64,000 nucleotides of DNA from Smittia aterrima (taxonomy: Eukaryota > Arthropoda > Insecta > Diptera > Chironomidae). The stretch is taken from NCBI GenBank assembly GCA_033063855.1, contig CP093831.1:10354001-10418000 (forward strand), in the 5' to 3' direction. The notes beneath the pieces were generated by a model that was not told where the DNA came from, searched no databases, and worked only from the letters and a program-made list of their open reading frames with translations. The stretch's first letter is position 1, and each line of letters starts with the position of its first letter. Shown here one piece after another: positions 1-14,989 of this stretch. The position numbers and the translations under genes are program-made.

Positions 1-3000
1 AATTGCATTCTTTTCTCGGAAAGAAACGAGAAAGAGTTTGGTGGATGATTAAATGATGTTTAAAGAACACGTAAGACAATCAATCATCATCAAGCGACCC
101 AAAAAAAAAAGTTTTCTGATGAAGTTTTAATTTCCAAATCTTGACCTCGGTTGAACTCGCTCGTCCATCGAAAATATCAGATTTCTTCTTACTTTTCTCT
201 AGAAACTTATCTCTTCATTCTTTTGTCTCTGTTTCTTGTAAACTTGTTTCATTCAAATCATTCTGAGGCTGCTGTGAAAAATGCTTTCGGGTTGAAACAA
301 CTTTCAAGTTCAGTTCTTCGTTTTCTTCGCTAAACACTTTTCACCTCCGCCAACAACTTTTCTCTCTCTGGCTTGCTTCATGTAAACGCAAACAGTTATG
401 GTAGTAAAACATGTTTTCTAATTAATGAAATGAAACCAACGTTTAATTAATGGTTTGAGAGAAAGAAACCCATTCAAGCATAAATCTTTACGGTAGAGCT
501 TCACCAAACGTTTTTCTTTAACCAGACGACAACAACAGCACAGAAGATCTTTTACTGCAAAAAAAAAATGCAAGTTGCGTTTAAACAACGAATTAACATT
601 ATTGTTACGATTATGAATTAATAAACTGTCGCGCAATTAATTAAATTGCAATTTCTCAACCGCACAGACTTGCTAACTCCCTCCGTCTGCTTTGAATTTA
701 ATTAAGGCTACAAGTTAATTTCAACCACCAGAAGGAAACAACAAGAGTTACTTTTTATGATGCAACTCTGCTGTTTTGCTAATTTTTTTATGCAGTTTCA
801 TGTTTCAAGGTTCCTTCGTTGCATTTTTATTGATCCACAACCTCAACTCACGAGCAAATATTGTTAATGCACGTGTTAGAGTTTGATGAGGAGAAAAAAG
901 CATAAGAATCACTCAAACGTTTAATTAAATTATGGTTTATCGTGAGAGGAGAAGCCGTCAAGTCATTTGAATAAATTTACATGGAATTATGCATTATGCA
1001 CATCGTGAACCGATTTTGTGCGCCTTTTAACTTCTCAACGGTGTCAATTGAGTTGAAGTTTAAAAAATCTTGCTGAAGAACCGTCTGAGTCAACAGCGGT
1101 TGATAATTGATAAAAGTTTCAACCAAGCAGCTTAGTATTGTTCTCGGAAATCACTTGAGACTATGAAAGCGTTTTTAGAGCAGACTCTTAACTTGAAGCC
1201 ACTTGGAATTTCCACCAAGAGAACTTTCGATGTTTGCTGGATATTTTTTGGAAAATTTCTTTGATAAAATGTTTGCTGAAGCAAGAAATATTTCAAGTGC
1301 CTGCAATCCCATTTCTTTCTGCCTTAACCTCAGCCTCAAAGCTGTTAAACCAAATTAGCGGAAACTTTCTGACGTTAATCCAAATCTCATCTGATTCTAC
1401 ACAAACTCTCTCACACACACACACCAAATTCCATTAACGGTAGCAACGAAACTTTTCTCTCAAGTCAGAAACAATTTTCTGAATCCTCAATTAGCAAAGC
1501 AAATAATTCATTTGGAAAATGTTTCGGAAAATTTATTATTCTTTCATTTTCGTTTTATGAGTTTTTCTTTTCTCTCTCTCTCAGATTTTTTTTCCAAAAA
1601 AAGAAAAAACGAAAATAGGAAAAAGGCAACAGAAGGGACTATGAAGGAGAACGGAGAATTTCCAATTAAATCAGAATAAATTTTCAAAGTAAACAAGACA
1701 TAAATTTTGTATTTTTGTTGGAGCAGTAAAGTCGAAGAGGATGGAAAGGCATTAGTCGTGAAAAAAGGGGACAACAGAGGAGAGTTGGGGTAAGAGGAAA
1801 GCTGAACTGAAAATCAAATTAAAGGATTGCATAAATAAAGATTATAAATTTTTGATTTATCGTGCAAATAAGAGAGGAGGCTCAGGATTAATTTATTAGC
1901 AAGTGACGTCGACGGAATTGTACATGAGTACGGCGTTGTGGCAAACAAACATCAAGTAGTGAAGGCAGCAGCTTTCAAAAAAATCTCTCTGCTTTACTCT
2001 TCGCCTCGATGAAAATCCTTTTCGACGACTCGAGAGAATTCAATCAGGAAAATTAAAAAACACATTCACGCATGTAAATTGAAAAAGCAAACACGAGTCT
2101 CATCTCACCGAGCGAGCCTTTTGACGGTGACGGTCTCGGGAATCCAGAGGCAAGCAGAGGAAAACATCATTTCATCATGCTAATGGTGAAAACTATGACG
2201 AGCAATTTTCGATTGTTTTCAAACGATAAAAAACGATCCCGGACACATAACACACGGCGCGGAGGAGAAAACACATCTCACAACAGATGAGAGGACAGTT
2301 TTTCACAAAAATCCTTTTTTTCCCTCTTTAGCGACTGCGATAGACACTGAGTTGTCGACACATCGCCTCATATGCATCAGGCGATGATGCTTTTTGACGT
2401 CAAAGGTGTGATTGAGATTTTTCAATAATTCAGTTTCGTGTTGAAGCAGATGATAAGTGAGCATGATGCTTGCATAACGGATTTAAGCTCTCTTAAAGTT
2501 TTTCGCGCTGATGTCAAATGCTTTAATCTAACCAATATTTATCCTAGCAAGTAATCTTCTGACTTCAAAGCTAGTCATAATAATCTTGAGATAACGAAGA
2601 AGTCAAAAAGAAAAAGAAGAAAGAATCTCATCTCATCGAAAGAACTAAGAAAATATTTATTCAAAAAGAGAATCATTAACGAGCAAGAAATGTATACACA
2701 TCGGGTGATTGAACCCTTCATGATCTGCAGCTTGAGATACACTTGAACATCCAAGAGCAGCAGAGTTCATGTTAATCATTAGTTCCATTAGATTCAAAGT
2801 TCGAAGACAATGAATGGTAGCTGAAGAGAGAGAAAGAGAAAATACACAAACAACGACTTGTTAAACAACTTTTTCTGCTGCTTCTAGTCGCCAGCTACGC
2901 ACAAACCGCTTTTTGATTAATTAAAGAAATAAAATTTAGACGAAAACTTGCGATAACTCAAAACATTTTTGACTTTTGAAATAGAAAGAAATCTTGAAGA

Positions 3001-3790
3001 ACCACAATTAACAAAAATTTAAATTTTTGAGCTTTTATGAGACAACATAAATTGGCTTTTGTGAAGCTTTTCTCTTCTTAATTCGAACTAATTTATCATA
3101 CAAACTTAAAATTTTGGATAAAGTGAGATTAACGTCAGAAACGCCAAAAGAGTTTATAATTAATGTCTTGTTGACTCGATCAGCTTTTGAGTTAAGACTT
3201 CGTTTGATTTCGGGTTTAACCGCCACGCAGATAAGCATCACGCGCGAAATTGCAACATTCCGCATTGTGTTGCGAACTTATTGGTAATCGCACATTCTTC
3301 TTGCCTTCACATGTTGCTCACATTTTTTTCTCTTTCTTTTTTTACATGAAAATGTTTTTATTTTTATTATTATTTTGTGTTTCTTTTTTTGTTCGCTTCT
3401 CATGGCATTGAAAATGTTTATCGCTACTTATGAGGAATTTTTATTACCTGCGGATTGTGGAATTTGTTTCTTTCTCTCTCACTTGTGTTTTTGCTTTAAC
3501 TCTATTTGGTAAATCTAGGACAAGCTTTGAATTCTTTAGAGCTGAAGGGATTGGAAACCTTTTTTCTTGTGTAATGAGCCCTAAATAAAATTAAACCTGC
3601 AATTATGGAACCTTTCGATTCCAAGGATGTTTTACAAAACGAAATATTTTCGTTGGAAATGTAAATAATTTTAAATTAATATTCATCTGAAGCTCTTGAT
3701 TTTACCAATGACCTAAGGGTCGTAAGTGAAAATTTGAGAGCCATCGATTTGATCTGAAGTTTGATAAATGATCAAGAAATCCCAACACGG
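1..3790. other. non-coding stretch, probable TOX-B first intron (distal part)
   Basis: AT-rich sequence with short homopolymer runs, a CA microsatellite near 1,411 and no open frame that looks coding. It lies downstream, in transcription order, of the TOX-B first coding exon at 14,385-14,444, so the simplest reading is that it belongs to a very long first intron. I looked on the minus strand for a counterpart of the second TOX-A coding exon (the RPDENLDVSLS peptide) and did not find one. The remaining TOX-B exons are therefore probably left of the window. Confidence 0.5.
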
Positions 3791-4074
3791 ATGAGCTACT
3801 TGTTGAAGATCATCGAAACTTCTTGTTCTTCTTCAAAAAGCCAAAAAGACTTTGCCAAATCTTGTTCAACTGATACGCACGTTTACAAGTTTCGCCTGAA
3901 AACGTTTTAGAAGACGACAAGGGGAGCATCATAAAACAATATAAACGCTCAGAGAATATTTCCAGTCGACTAAAAAGACTTTTGAACAAGGAACAACGGA
4001 TGAGCATCGTTGAGGTGGAGAGAACGAAATTGTAGCATATGGCGCATCTTTTAACAATAAAACAAGTTATTTTA
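3791..4074 (-). promoter_or_regulatory. conserved non-coding element of TOX-B, copy of 30,291-30,583
   Basis: Three blocks recur in the same order, orientation and spacing in the first intron of TOX-A. Block 1 is ATGAGCTACTTGTTGA (3,791-3,806 and 30,291-30,306). Block 2 is centred on CATAAAACAAT (3,926-3,940 and 30,411-30,425). Block 3 starts CATATGG and ends in a 23-bp identical stretch around AATAAAACAAGTTATTTTA (4,052-4,074 and 30,561-30,583). Blocks 1 and 3 start 245 bp apart here and 248 bp apart in TOX-A. The frames around the blocks contain gaps and do not encode a shared protein. A duplicated intronic enhancer or intronic RNA element is the natural explanation; the activity is inferred. 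Confidence 0.7.
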
Positions 4075-7000
4075 TTATCATTGAAAGCCTCTCGAGACAT
4101 CGGCCGTCCCATTTTCATTTAGAGCACAATTGTTGCCGGGACGATTTGAAGTGATTTTAAGTAGCAAACCAAATCCTTCGTCTCGTCTCGGTGAGCAAAC
4201 ACAATCTTTTCTTTATTAACCGTTTAACCTCTTTTTAAATGCTGACCTTTTATCTTTGCCTCTCTTTCTTGGAAGTTTTTCATGTGAAAAGTATGTCGAC
4301 TACTTCAAGCAGCAGCCAGCAGAGTTTTTCTTTTCGCTGCTTTTGAGGCTAACAGCATTTTTAAAATTACATTCGTTAGCTCACCTATTCTCCTTCTTCT
4401 TTTGTGGCGAATGAAATCTTTATCTAAGCAATACAGAAGCCCATAAAATAATTGCTTCCAGCGACTGGATTGATTTTCACGATTGCACGTCGATCGATGT
4501 TTCTTTTTAATGAATTCTCAATAAGTTCGTGAGCTTAGCGAAGTCCGCCATGTTCTCGAGTAATCCAATCAAACTCCATTAATTTCAAATAAAATGCTAA
4601 CCATTAAAATACATTTGAGTCAAATAGATATTTTACATTTCATTTAATTAACATTTTTTTATTGATTTCGACTCCCGAAAATGTCAGCTTTGTCTCTTCT
4701 CATCTGTCGTCGCTTCATCGATCACATTTCATGCGATAACGATTTGTCATTAATGTCGAAGTATTCCCTCGAATTCATGGAGGCCCAGTCATCTCACTCC
4801 CAGACCAAAGCGTCCATTTATCATTTTAATGGATACAAAAATTCTTTTTTAATTGATTGTTAGAATCATGGACATTAATTTTAATTTGATATCGAAGCTC
4901 TTATCTCAGGTTTCATTGTCAGTTTCCTATTTTCCCGTTTGATCGCGAGCCGCCTTCATTATTCTTCGTTGCCAGGTGCAAAGCTTAATTGAAGTCTGTC
5001 GTGAATATGAGAAGGAACTTGTTGATTTAATAATGCAGCAAACTATGTTGTTGTCTCATTTTTTTCGATTCAATAAAACTAAAACTTCTGGCAATCTTTA
5101 TATAACGCCATAAATTTTTAATTGTCAAATAAAAGTTTTATAACAAAAACTAAATTACTCTTCTTCGTCTTCATCATCATCGGTTGGATGTTTCTATCAA
5201 AGTTTTTATTATGAAATTTGTATATTTTGGAAAGCAATAAAGTGTTTACGACTGGAAGCTCGTGAATTATCTCGACATATTAGGCGAGATAAAGAAATTT
5301 GTGAGATTAAATAATATTCACGACCTTCTGGCATCATAGGTTAAGCTTTTGATAGTTGAAAAGGTGAATAGTTGAAGTTTGATTGGTTGAAATCGAGAAA
5401 TCTTCGAGTACATTTAGCCTTGGCATTAAACAACTTGGTAACCTGATGCAAGCGACAAGAAGAATCAATTTACCGTCGATAGTTTCACACTCGAATGGAT
5501 CGTCATTGAAGTTTCATCAATTTGTATTTTGAGCACAATTTAAATACCACAGACCACACCGGCTGCCGTCTTTCGCATCAGGTCACAGCATTACACATTA
5601 ATCGATAGACATTAACACCTTGCGCAAAAGAAGTTCGCTTAAGAAACCAGATTGTCAACGGTTACTTCTCTTTTTTTGCTGCGAACTCATTCCCGTGGCT
5701 GAGTTGCCAGACGAGTAAGGACGAGGGAAGAGAATCAAGTTATGAAATATCGGACAACATGCACACGACAAACACACGAGTCTGGTTTCGTTTTTTTTTG
5801 TCGGATGCTCCCGAGTCATTAATTTCCTTTCGATTTCACTTTCGCTTGCAACGGGAAGACATGTGAGGGGAAAGAAAAAGGAAAAGAGAAAAAAGGTAGC
5901 CACAACAAGTCGAATTATGACGCATTCTCTTCGCTTCTGACAAATCCTGTTTTGCTTCTTTCTCCTTCTCTGGATACAAAGTTCCGATCAACATTTTAAA
6001 ATCTTGAAGGATTTAAAAGAGACAAAGGAGAACCCGATGCCACCTGCTATCGTTCTCTCAACTTTTTCCCTCAATTTTAAACTGAACTTCTGATCAAGAC
6101 TGAAGCTTAACTGCTTCTCATTTCGCTTTCTGATAATCGCTTTAAAACTCTACGGGAAGCTTCACTTCTGATGCTGTTTTGCGAGATTCCCAAAGCATTT
6201 AACTATTAGATTCATTAGTTAGAATAGATTTCAAGTTGCGAGAACCTTGAGCGATCAATCCCACCTTGTCTTCACTAATCCAGTTTCATTTCAAACTTGA
6301 AAACATCTCATTTTGCTTTCAATTTGATTGCTTCCATCATAAGAGTCTTGTCTCGTTATTGTCTTGAAGTGCTTGTAAGAAGAACGATGAAGAAAACGAT
6401 AATTTGACGTAAAGTTCACCATTAATCTTCATCACAAAGCATACAAAACGAGAACTACAATGTTTTCCAAAAGATTATTTTTGTTCAACACAGCGTTTCA
6501 ATTAAACGCGAAAATCATTTTAAACTTCCTTCATCACCATTCATCGCGTAATATTAAACTGAATCACATCATTATAAAAATTTCCAATATTTTATTCAAC
6601 ATGTAATTAAGAGCAAAGAGATCTGAGTAGGAACGAAAGATGTGATAATTATGGTTGACGATTGGAAATTGTAACGTCATTAAGACGAAGAAGTTGCGAC
6701 ATGTGCTTGTAAGAACCGATGACGTGGCAAAATGCATTAGAGTTTCACAGTTTAAAGCAACGATTCGAAGGGTCAGTTCATCGTGCAACCATCTGGTGCC
6801 CTGAGCAGAAAACGCTTCTTTCAATGGCGAGTGATTTATTCTTTTTAATAATGAACCATTTCTGCCTCACCCATTGCGCTTTATCAGAGTTAATTAATCA
6901 AAATTGGGCCGCGATTAAGTCCAAAGCGACTATTTAATTGACATTTATAGCAATCACACCTCCCTTATCACCTTTTTCCTTCATTCATTTCCCTATCGAT

Positions 7001-10000
7001 CCGATTGACAACAAAAGAGTTTCCGAACGAACCAATCAAAGTGTCACTCGTCAGTCTAATTAAACAATTATTGTTGTCTGTCATGAAACGTGCAAAGCGT
7101 GAGTAAAATCGATTCTTTGCCGTGTAGTCAAGGACCGAACATTACGCGCTGGAAAGGTCTTCAGCATTGACCTCTATCCTTGAAGCTCCATCACTCAAAG
7201 AAAATCTCGACAGAAACATTTTAATTTTATTTCTTCTTGAAAGAGCAACGCAGCATAAAAAACATAAAATTGCATAAATTAAATTAATCAATCCCTCCCG
7301 CTCGTCCCGAGCATTAACGAACGCAATGCACATATCGGTGGAATCAATGGAAGACGAGAGCAAAGCATAATAACATGAAATTTGCTAGTTAATGGTATGA
7401 AATTAAAAACAGAAACAAAAACGAGAGAGAAAAAAAATTGAATGTTCATAAAATGCTAAAGAAATTATATGTAATTTTACAATCTGAATTAATTTATTCC
7501 AATCGATATGCGATTTAGCTGTTGTTGTTTCTCAGCCAATTGCACTTTTCGTGGAATTTGGATTGATAAATTATCAGAGCTCTTTCTCTCTCTTCTTTGA
7601 TGCATCTGCCAATGATCAGAGTTAATTTTGCTTTGGCTTGATTATCGCATAATGAGACTGAAGGAAATAATCTTTGACTTGTTTTCTTAGTCGAACTCTG
7701 CGCTCTGCGTTCATCAAATCAATTTCGTATCGATTCAACAACCCCTTGATGTGATTTATCAACATTTCCGTGAGACAAGGCAACATTAATTTTCATTCTT
7801 TTTTTACGGTATATGTGAATTGGAAGTGACGCAACACGATGAAACCATAAAGTTCAATCAGCATAAAAAATGCGAAGAATGAAATTTTCCGTGTCATTAG
7901 ACAGTTTTCACTTTTTTCATTATTAATCATTTTCCACGATAACGATCTGTTCACCCTAAAACGTGTGTTTGTTATCGACACGTTATCGTTGAAGCGATCA
8001 AAGAAAGTTGAACTTGTTAGGTTTCCCCTTCTTTTTAATCTCTCGACTGGAATTTTTCATTACATCACACATATCCGAATTGGAAAAATCTTTTCCTCAA
8101 CTTTCACTTTCATGTGCACGTGGAAAAAATGCTCGTATTGTTTTATCAACGAACAGAAAGGGAGAGAGAGAATAAGAAAAGATTGAAGATTTAACCCTCC
8201 GAGTTGCTGGCTCCCTGATTTACTTTTGCAATTAAGTGTCGAGATGAGAGGGCGACGTTCTTTCGCCTCGTTGCCAATTTTCATTTCTTTCTGACTCAGA
8301 ATCATGACTAAGAAAATTTCTCGTTACTTGAGAAAATAGGTCGCAGAAAGGTTGGAATATATTTTAGTTGATAAGAACTTGAGTCGCGTTTTATCTAATC
8401 ACAAAACCAACAACGCAATTTAATTAAATTTTATTTTTTATCAGCTTGTTTACTCAACTCATTTCAACAGAAATTTATGCGTTTCTGGTAGCTTTATGTG
8501 AATGACTCACAAATCGATTGAATCGTTATCTTTATTTCATATTTATTTGACTACCGCGGAGCTTGAAGTGTAACAAACGAAGTGCGGACTGCGAAAACCT
8601 CACGTGAAGCCACGTTAATCATCAACCTAAACCAATAATCGTAAAAGAAATCAGCATAAAATCAATAAAGTCTATAAATCTCTCACTACTAAGCTGAAAA
8701 TCGTTAAGGCAACGAGGAAGAAGAGAAATGATTTTCGAAGACCACATGCAACGTCTTACTTCATTTTATAAATTATCAAAATCGCTATGTGAGACGAGAG
8801 AGTTCAAAATTTATGAGCGAAAGAAGCTTCTGTGAGAATTCCGAATGAAGTAAAATTAATGATTTCGATGAATAATTTATTTGCGTCTCAGCAAGCTCAC
8901 AATTCTTATTCGCCTTCATCTCGATCGTGAAATTTATTGAGACAAGTTCATTATGAAATTGCAAACTCTTTAAGTTATCGAATAAATTTGTCCTTGATCA
9001 AACGATTTTAATTCTTCATTCACACCACATTAAGTTCTTCTTATAATTAGCTTTTCAGGGGATTTTAATTTTCCAACCAATGACTTCGATAATGACCCGA
9101 AGAGAGTTCTTGAAAGTCGTTCACTCAATCAGAGCTTGACATCAGGAACTGAAAGCAACATTTATAAAACGAGGTCAATTCACGTTCACTGGAATAGGTT
9201 TGAGGCTTAAATCGTTGGGGTTGAAATGATGAGCAAGATTACACAAGCTCTCCTTCTCCATCGTCTTCTCTCTTTGTGCTTGTCGAGGACACAGCGAAGA
9301 ATAAGATTAATGACATTCTGACTCAACAGTTTTCTCTCATCTCCCTCCCCACAGTCATGACGATGCCGCATGAAGATTAACATTTCAGCTTTAAGAACGA
9401 AATAATAAAAAAAAGAGACGAAGTTTATCAAAAGTGATTCTCCTTTTTGTACGGCAAAGGAACTGTCGCTAGATGAAACGTCGAATGAGCCCTTTAACAG
9501 TCATAAATCTTCAGCTGAAGCGTTGCCCGCGGTATTGAAAATAAATTAAGATTTATAGTGCAGGCGCATGTGAATCGTCAAACTATTAAGCATTCGCGTC
9601 ACAAGTCTTCGAGATTTATCGTCAAAGAAAAGTTTTTCTTTCTTCTGAGAAATAAAGAAAACTTTCCCAAAGAGCTTTCCATCAAATTTATTATGTTTCG
9701 CCGTTTGTAGGAGGAGAACGAACCTTTTCTACATTGTTTGCTTGTTATCACTTTCTTAAAATCACCATCAGGGAAAAAATTACGTAAAAATCGCTTTTAT
9801 GTCTTCTTGTTGCTTCTCAGAGCGCTCAGAGTTAATTAATAAATATTTTTATGATTAAAGGAAGCACCTTTAAAAAAGATTTTCTTCTTATTCCGTTCCC
9901 TCTTCATGAAAAAAACATAAAAAAGTGGAATGAATGGAAAACTGGTTTTAAGATTTAAAGATATACACACAAAGAGTACAGTGAGACATTGAAAGTTTTT

Positions 10001-13000
10001 TTTCTTTTATATTTTTGCATGAGCAAAACGATGTTTGCAGAAGGCATTATTCACACCTGAAGACCACGAAGAGCTCACTGCAGCTCAAAATACTTCTCGA
10101 CATCAGTTTACGACTAAAGGAAATGAAAAAATCTTGTTTCTGCATTCAAAAATCACGCTCTGTGTGAGAAAAATGTTCGGAGATGTGTTGATAAAGTTCG
10201 AGGTGGAGAGTAATCAGGCAATAAATGAAAATGAAGTAGCTCGACGGTGTCTCGCGAGGTTGGAGTTTTGTGTGTCATTGGCGAACACCTGCTGAACAAC
10301 GTTCACATAAGAATGTTGAATGGATTTGTGATTTGTTTAACTTCTTGCATGCTTCGAAATTCGAAGTTATCAAACCGTCATGAAGCATTAAATTCACATC
10401 AGAGTTTAACCCACAAAAGGCGGAGCCGCTCACTGTGTTGTGTAAAGTCGACTTAAACAACTTCGCAACTTCTTTGGAAATTGAGCAGAGCTGTTGCTGG
10501 TAAATGGACGTCTATTAAATTTAATGGTTTGGCAATCCATCCTCTCACTTTTCACCCCAAATCTTAAACTCCTTCAGCTTCAGCGCTTTGACAAAATTCG
10601 CAAGATTCCATGAGCAGCTTCCTATTTTCTATTCCTCCTACCCTAACCAAATCTAATAAAAGTTCTTTGGCTCAGCGATGTCTGTTCACAAGTCGTCGCA
10701 GAAAGGGTTAACAACTCATTATTATAAAATTCCTCAACAAAATTTACGAAAGCTTTGGAAGAAGGAAAAGTGAATAAAATGAAAATAAATCGAGTGTAAT
10801 TTAACTTCTTTCAGCTCACGGCCATGAAACACCAACAATAAATTTTATTGGTGAATTTTTGTGTGTTTCGAGTAAAGCAAGCAAGAAAAAAAATTCAATC
10901 CTCACGCAGACTGGAATAGCAGACAACAACAAATTGCTTTGTGTGAACCATCTCGCGGAAAGAATGTAAATTGTTTTTGAGAAACATGTGTTCGAAAATT
11001 TGGGTGGAAAAGTATTTAAGCGAAATTAATCAGCAGAAAGGCGAGAGAGTTTAATTTGAATTTCAATGAGGCTTTTCCTTCTCTCGCTCTCTCTGATTCA
11101 TTTTTCTTCTTCAATGCATTTTTATCAGCAATTCACGATCATCTAAAATTTATTCAACGAAATCCTTCCTTTCGTTGCTTCCCATCGAACCGAAAAAGCT
11201 GATGCAGCGAATGATAAGTGCGCAGAAGTGAAGGAAAACAAAGAGAATTATTAAAGCAGAAAGAGCAACTAATGATGCAGAGCTATTAATTAGTAAATTA
11301 CTTCAACAAATAGCTTGTAAATTAGTCGACTGAAAGCGAATAAACTGCACCGTGCAAACAAGAGATAAGCGAAAGAGGTTTATGATGCACATGAAACTTT
11401 AGCAATAGAAAACCAATCGTTACTTTGAGCTAAAGAAATACATGAAGTCCTTGAGACAAGTTACGAGAAAACGTGCAGATCGAATGGTTTGAATTGTCGA
11501 GATGTTAAGAAACCAGTTGGAAGAGATCAAAACTTGGTGGGAAGTTTCACAAGTTCCGTCAATTGTGAATCAATCATTGTTTTTTCAATGAGATTTCTTG
11601 AGATTACTGTGTTGACAACTTTACTCTTAAATTAATGCAATCGAAGAAATCTTACAAAATCTCAAATATTTACGAAAGATTGTCTCAATAAATAAATCTT
11701 AACTGTTACGACTAACGGATTATAAACAAACTCGATTGCATTCTTCAACTCTCGTCGAGTAATTGCATTTAGAGATGAAAGCAAGCGAAGTGAAAAAGTC
11801 GACTAGCGAACATTAAATTTAAAATTAGAAATACATTTGAAATCAGAAAGCAAATTGAAATCAAGTCCAACGGATATTTCTGTCTCGATATTTGCATTTT
11901 CTAGTAAAAATGTTTATTTTGTAAATTAATATTCGAGTGAGAAATTTGCTTTGCGATAAAAGTGGAGGAGAGAAAAGTGAAAGCTTCAGCTGCGATGGGG
12001 TGTTGGTCTACTTTAAACGACTCGACAACCTTCTTATCCATAATGAGCTCAGACTTTTAATTTCAAAGTGCAAATCATCATTGAAACGAGAATTCTTTTG
12101 AAGGGCCATTGACGATCAACGTCTACTTGAAATTGTTTCTGATTAATCTCATGTTAGATAGATATCTTAACTGTGAGAGCGACGAGATCGGGGTCACTTA
12201 CTTGAGCAATAGTAACTTTGAAGAAATAACTTTTGCACAATATTCTCATAGTGTGACCTTCATCCGATCAAGTCGGTATGATTAATTGATATTACTCGTG
12301 GCAGTTGGCGATGTGTTTCTACCTCCCTACCCTCACCTCGTATTCGACCACTCCAATCTAACATGGAACTGTGTTTCGTACGTGGAAAAAATCTTAGTTT
12401 ATTTATCCTAATTTGCATTTTTATGATATGCAAGAGTTATTTTCGTAATTTACTTTCAATTAAATCTGTTAGACAAATATTTATGCAAGTGGATTTGAGG
12501 CAAATGTAGGCAAGACGTCGTCTTTTTGGTGGGATCGCGATGCGAATTGCCGCGTTAATCATTATATGTGTCATCGTCGCGAGACAAAGTAAATGCTGCA
12601 GGAGACAGACACTTAGGCATCATAAACACGTATGCAAATTTGAATGAAAGCGATACGTAATGACACGCTCGTTAATAAATTTATGATTATAGCGAGAAAA
12701 AGAAAACGAAGACGATTTACAGTCTCTCGCAGCGAAATCGCTTCATTGACACACAAAAACACTTTTTCAACAATTTCCTTCTTCTCCCACAAAAGGAATC
12801 CACGTAATTAACCTTAAGTACGTAATTGTCTGATGTGTCACCTCTCTCTTCCTCCTCCTCACTCTCGACTCATTCCAGAAACGAAGCGGCGTTTCCGCTT
12901 TTGCGCCACCTTGAAACGAATATCAGTCAAGCTGAGAATAGCGTGAAAAATGTGTATTTCTTGAATTGAAAAAATTTCGTCATCGTTTACGGAGATAAAG

Positions 13001-14384
13001 CAGACTTTGCGCGCGTAAAAAATGTTTCACGCGGCGAGATTTGTGCTTGGCATAATAAAACTGCAATTAAAAGTCGACTGGAAGCATAGCAGGTTGAAGC
13101 ACGCAAATTTCGTCATAATCGACGACGTCGGAAACGCGATTATAGCAGCGGACGTTAAAGACGTTGTTTAATTGAATGTTTTGATATTTCATCGAACACG
13201 TGAGACCGGGAAAATAGAGGAGGCGATGGCAAAGTTGCCAGCATCACGGTCCAGCCCACGAGATGACTTTTTTTTGGACCGAAAACGTGTTTCTCTTTCC
13301 GTCATGCAAATTGTAATCCAAATTGGAATGTAAATTCTTATAATTAATTTTTAATTATAAATAAATTTGTTCTTCTCTCTCCTCCTTTGGGTTTTCGTTT
13401 GTTTGTTAATTATTTCTATTCTCTTGTGAAGAAAATTCTTCTTAACATGCTTTATTTATTCTCCTGTCTTCTTATTATTCGCCAGTTCATTTTATATATT
13501 TTCTCTCGAAAAGTAAAACTCTTATTTATTTTTAATTATTTTTTCATTCTCCTCCATTTTCTGGTGATTCTTGAAAGAAAGAGAAAAAAAAAAGCTTTTC
13601 ATCTTTGAGAAATGCGGTTTGTCGAATCGAGATTAGACTGAAGCATAAATAAATGAGAAACAAAAGAACGTAAAACTACATCGAGGTGAGGATCAAAGTT
13701 TAGCTTTTAAATTAAAATTTCATTGAAATAAAATTCAAATTTCAGACGAGTTGCGGTCAGAATATTTGTTCATGTGGGCGTTTCATTGTTAGGTAACCTT
13801 TGAAGAGCACGGCGAGACTGTGGAGAACATGCTGCGTTGATTGGATTGATTGCAAATTAATAGAAAGCAGATATGTGAAGACAGCATGGGTCAAAGCGTT
13901 TCAAGTCTCTTCAATTTTCCTTTTTTTCGATAATGAAACAGAGACACAACATCATAATAAACCCAGTTGTCTGCATTACACTTTGATAGAATGAGCTCAT
14001 CCCGTTTTAAATGTTTGCATTGCAAAACAGTTGACACCTTTCTCTCTTAAGATTCTTCAACGTTCTTCAACATTGTAATCTCCTCCTCGCCTTAAAAGGT
14101 TCTTCATGACGACGACAACGACATCGCAAGGCGGATCAATTTACTTCATTAAAATTTCAAATTCAACCGTGACATTACACATTAAAACGAGTAGAATGGA
14201 AGAAAGAGCTTCATAAAAGGTCAATTTAGGACAAACGTCGAATAAAGCGAGAAAAACAATTTTCAAAATCCGTTAGAACTAAATACAGCTAAGAAAGTTT
14301 TACCGTGTTTTTCTCGTTTTATCTAATCTGTCGAGAGATGGTCAAAGAGATTTCGAATAAAAAATTAAAGAAACGACAACACAC
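4075..14384. other. non-coding stretch, probable TOX-B first intron (proximal part)
   Basis: About 10 kb without a supportable gene. All open frames are shorter than about 90 codons, overlap each other on both strands and show no recognisable domain. The sequence has the patchy homeodomain-like (TTAATTAA, TAATTA), GAGA-like and E-box composition expected of an insect developmental regulatory intron, but I cannot assign individual sites. Confidence 0.5.
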
Positions 14385-14444
14385 CTTGTACATGTACTGA
14401 TTAAACATGTTTGGATCCATCTCCTCGTTGTATCTTGCGTCCAT
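14385..14444 (-). CDS. TOX-B first coding exon (partial gene)
   Basis: This 20-codon exon starts at an ATG, ends in FNQYMYK and is followed by a GTGTGT donor in phase 0. The first coding exon of TOX-A (36,332-36,391) has the same length and phase and the same last seven residues. Both begin with MD, then a Y-N pair. A plausible acceptor (CGTTCAG then AGGAG) puts the 5' end of this exon near 14,475. The exon lies beyond the stop codon of TOX-A and is transcribed leftwards, so it cannot be an alternative TOX-A start. It must open a second gene. No later exon was found in the 14 kb that remain. By homology the full product would be a nuclear HMG-box protein; that is inferred, since the HMG box of this gene is not in view. 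Confidence 0.75.
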
Positions 14445-14989
14445 GATACTTGCCGTCGAACGTAAATTCACTCCTCTGAACGTGCGATAAGAAATGTTTT
14501 CAGTCAATGTTCTTATCAAACCTTCAACTATTAATCCACCCCCGCACAGTAAAAACGAAGATTAATTGATCACTAATTGATAATGACCACTTAATGCTTC
14601 ATCAACATTCCATCAATTAACTTCATTTAAAGAGTTTCTTTGCACTAGCTATACCAAAGCTCAAGATTTCAATTCTGGTTCGTATTAATCATCGATGTTG
14701 GAAATAACTCTCGATCCACGTATACACACAAATACACGAGCAAGCCGACACTGATTACATGCGTTGCATTCTCGATAGAAGAAGTGTCTTTGTGCAATAT
14801 AATGAAGGTAGCACCTGTAAATTCAGATATAAATCTCTGAGCATAAATTATTGCCGTCCCCAAATCTCATTTGATAAATGAAAGCGCATTAAGTTAATCG
14901 TTCCCTAAAAAACATCATTTGCGAGAACCGAGGGAAAGGAAAACGAATTTTTCGATAGCAGAATCAAAATTTCCGTTCGACACGAAGAT

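Noticed and set aside
3810..4118. 102-codon minus-strand frame resembling one at 30,361-30,639
   Set aside because: The similarity (KITCFIV, YCFM) comes from conserved DNA blocks with gaps that are not multiples of three between them, so it is non-coding conservation.
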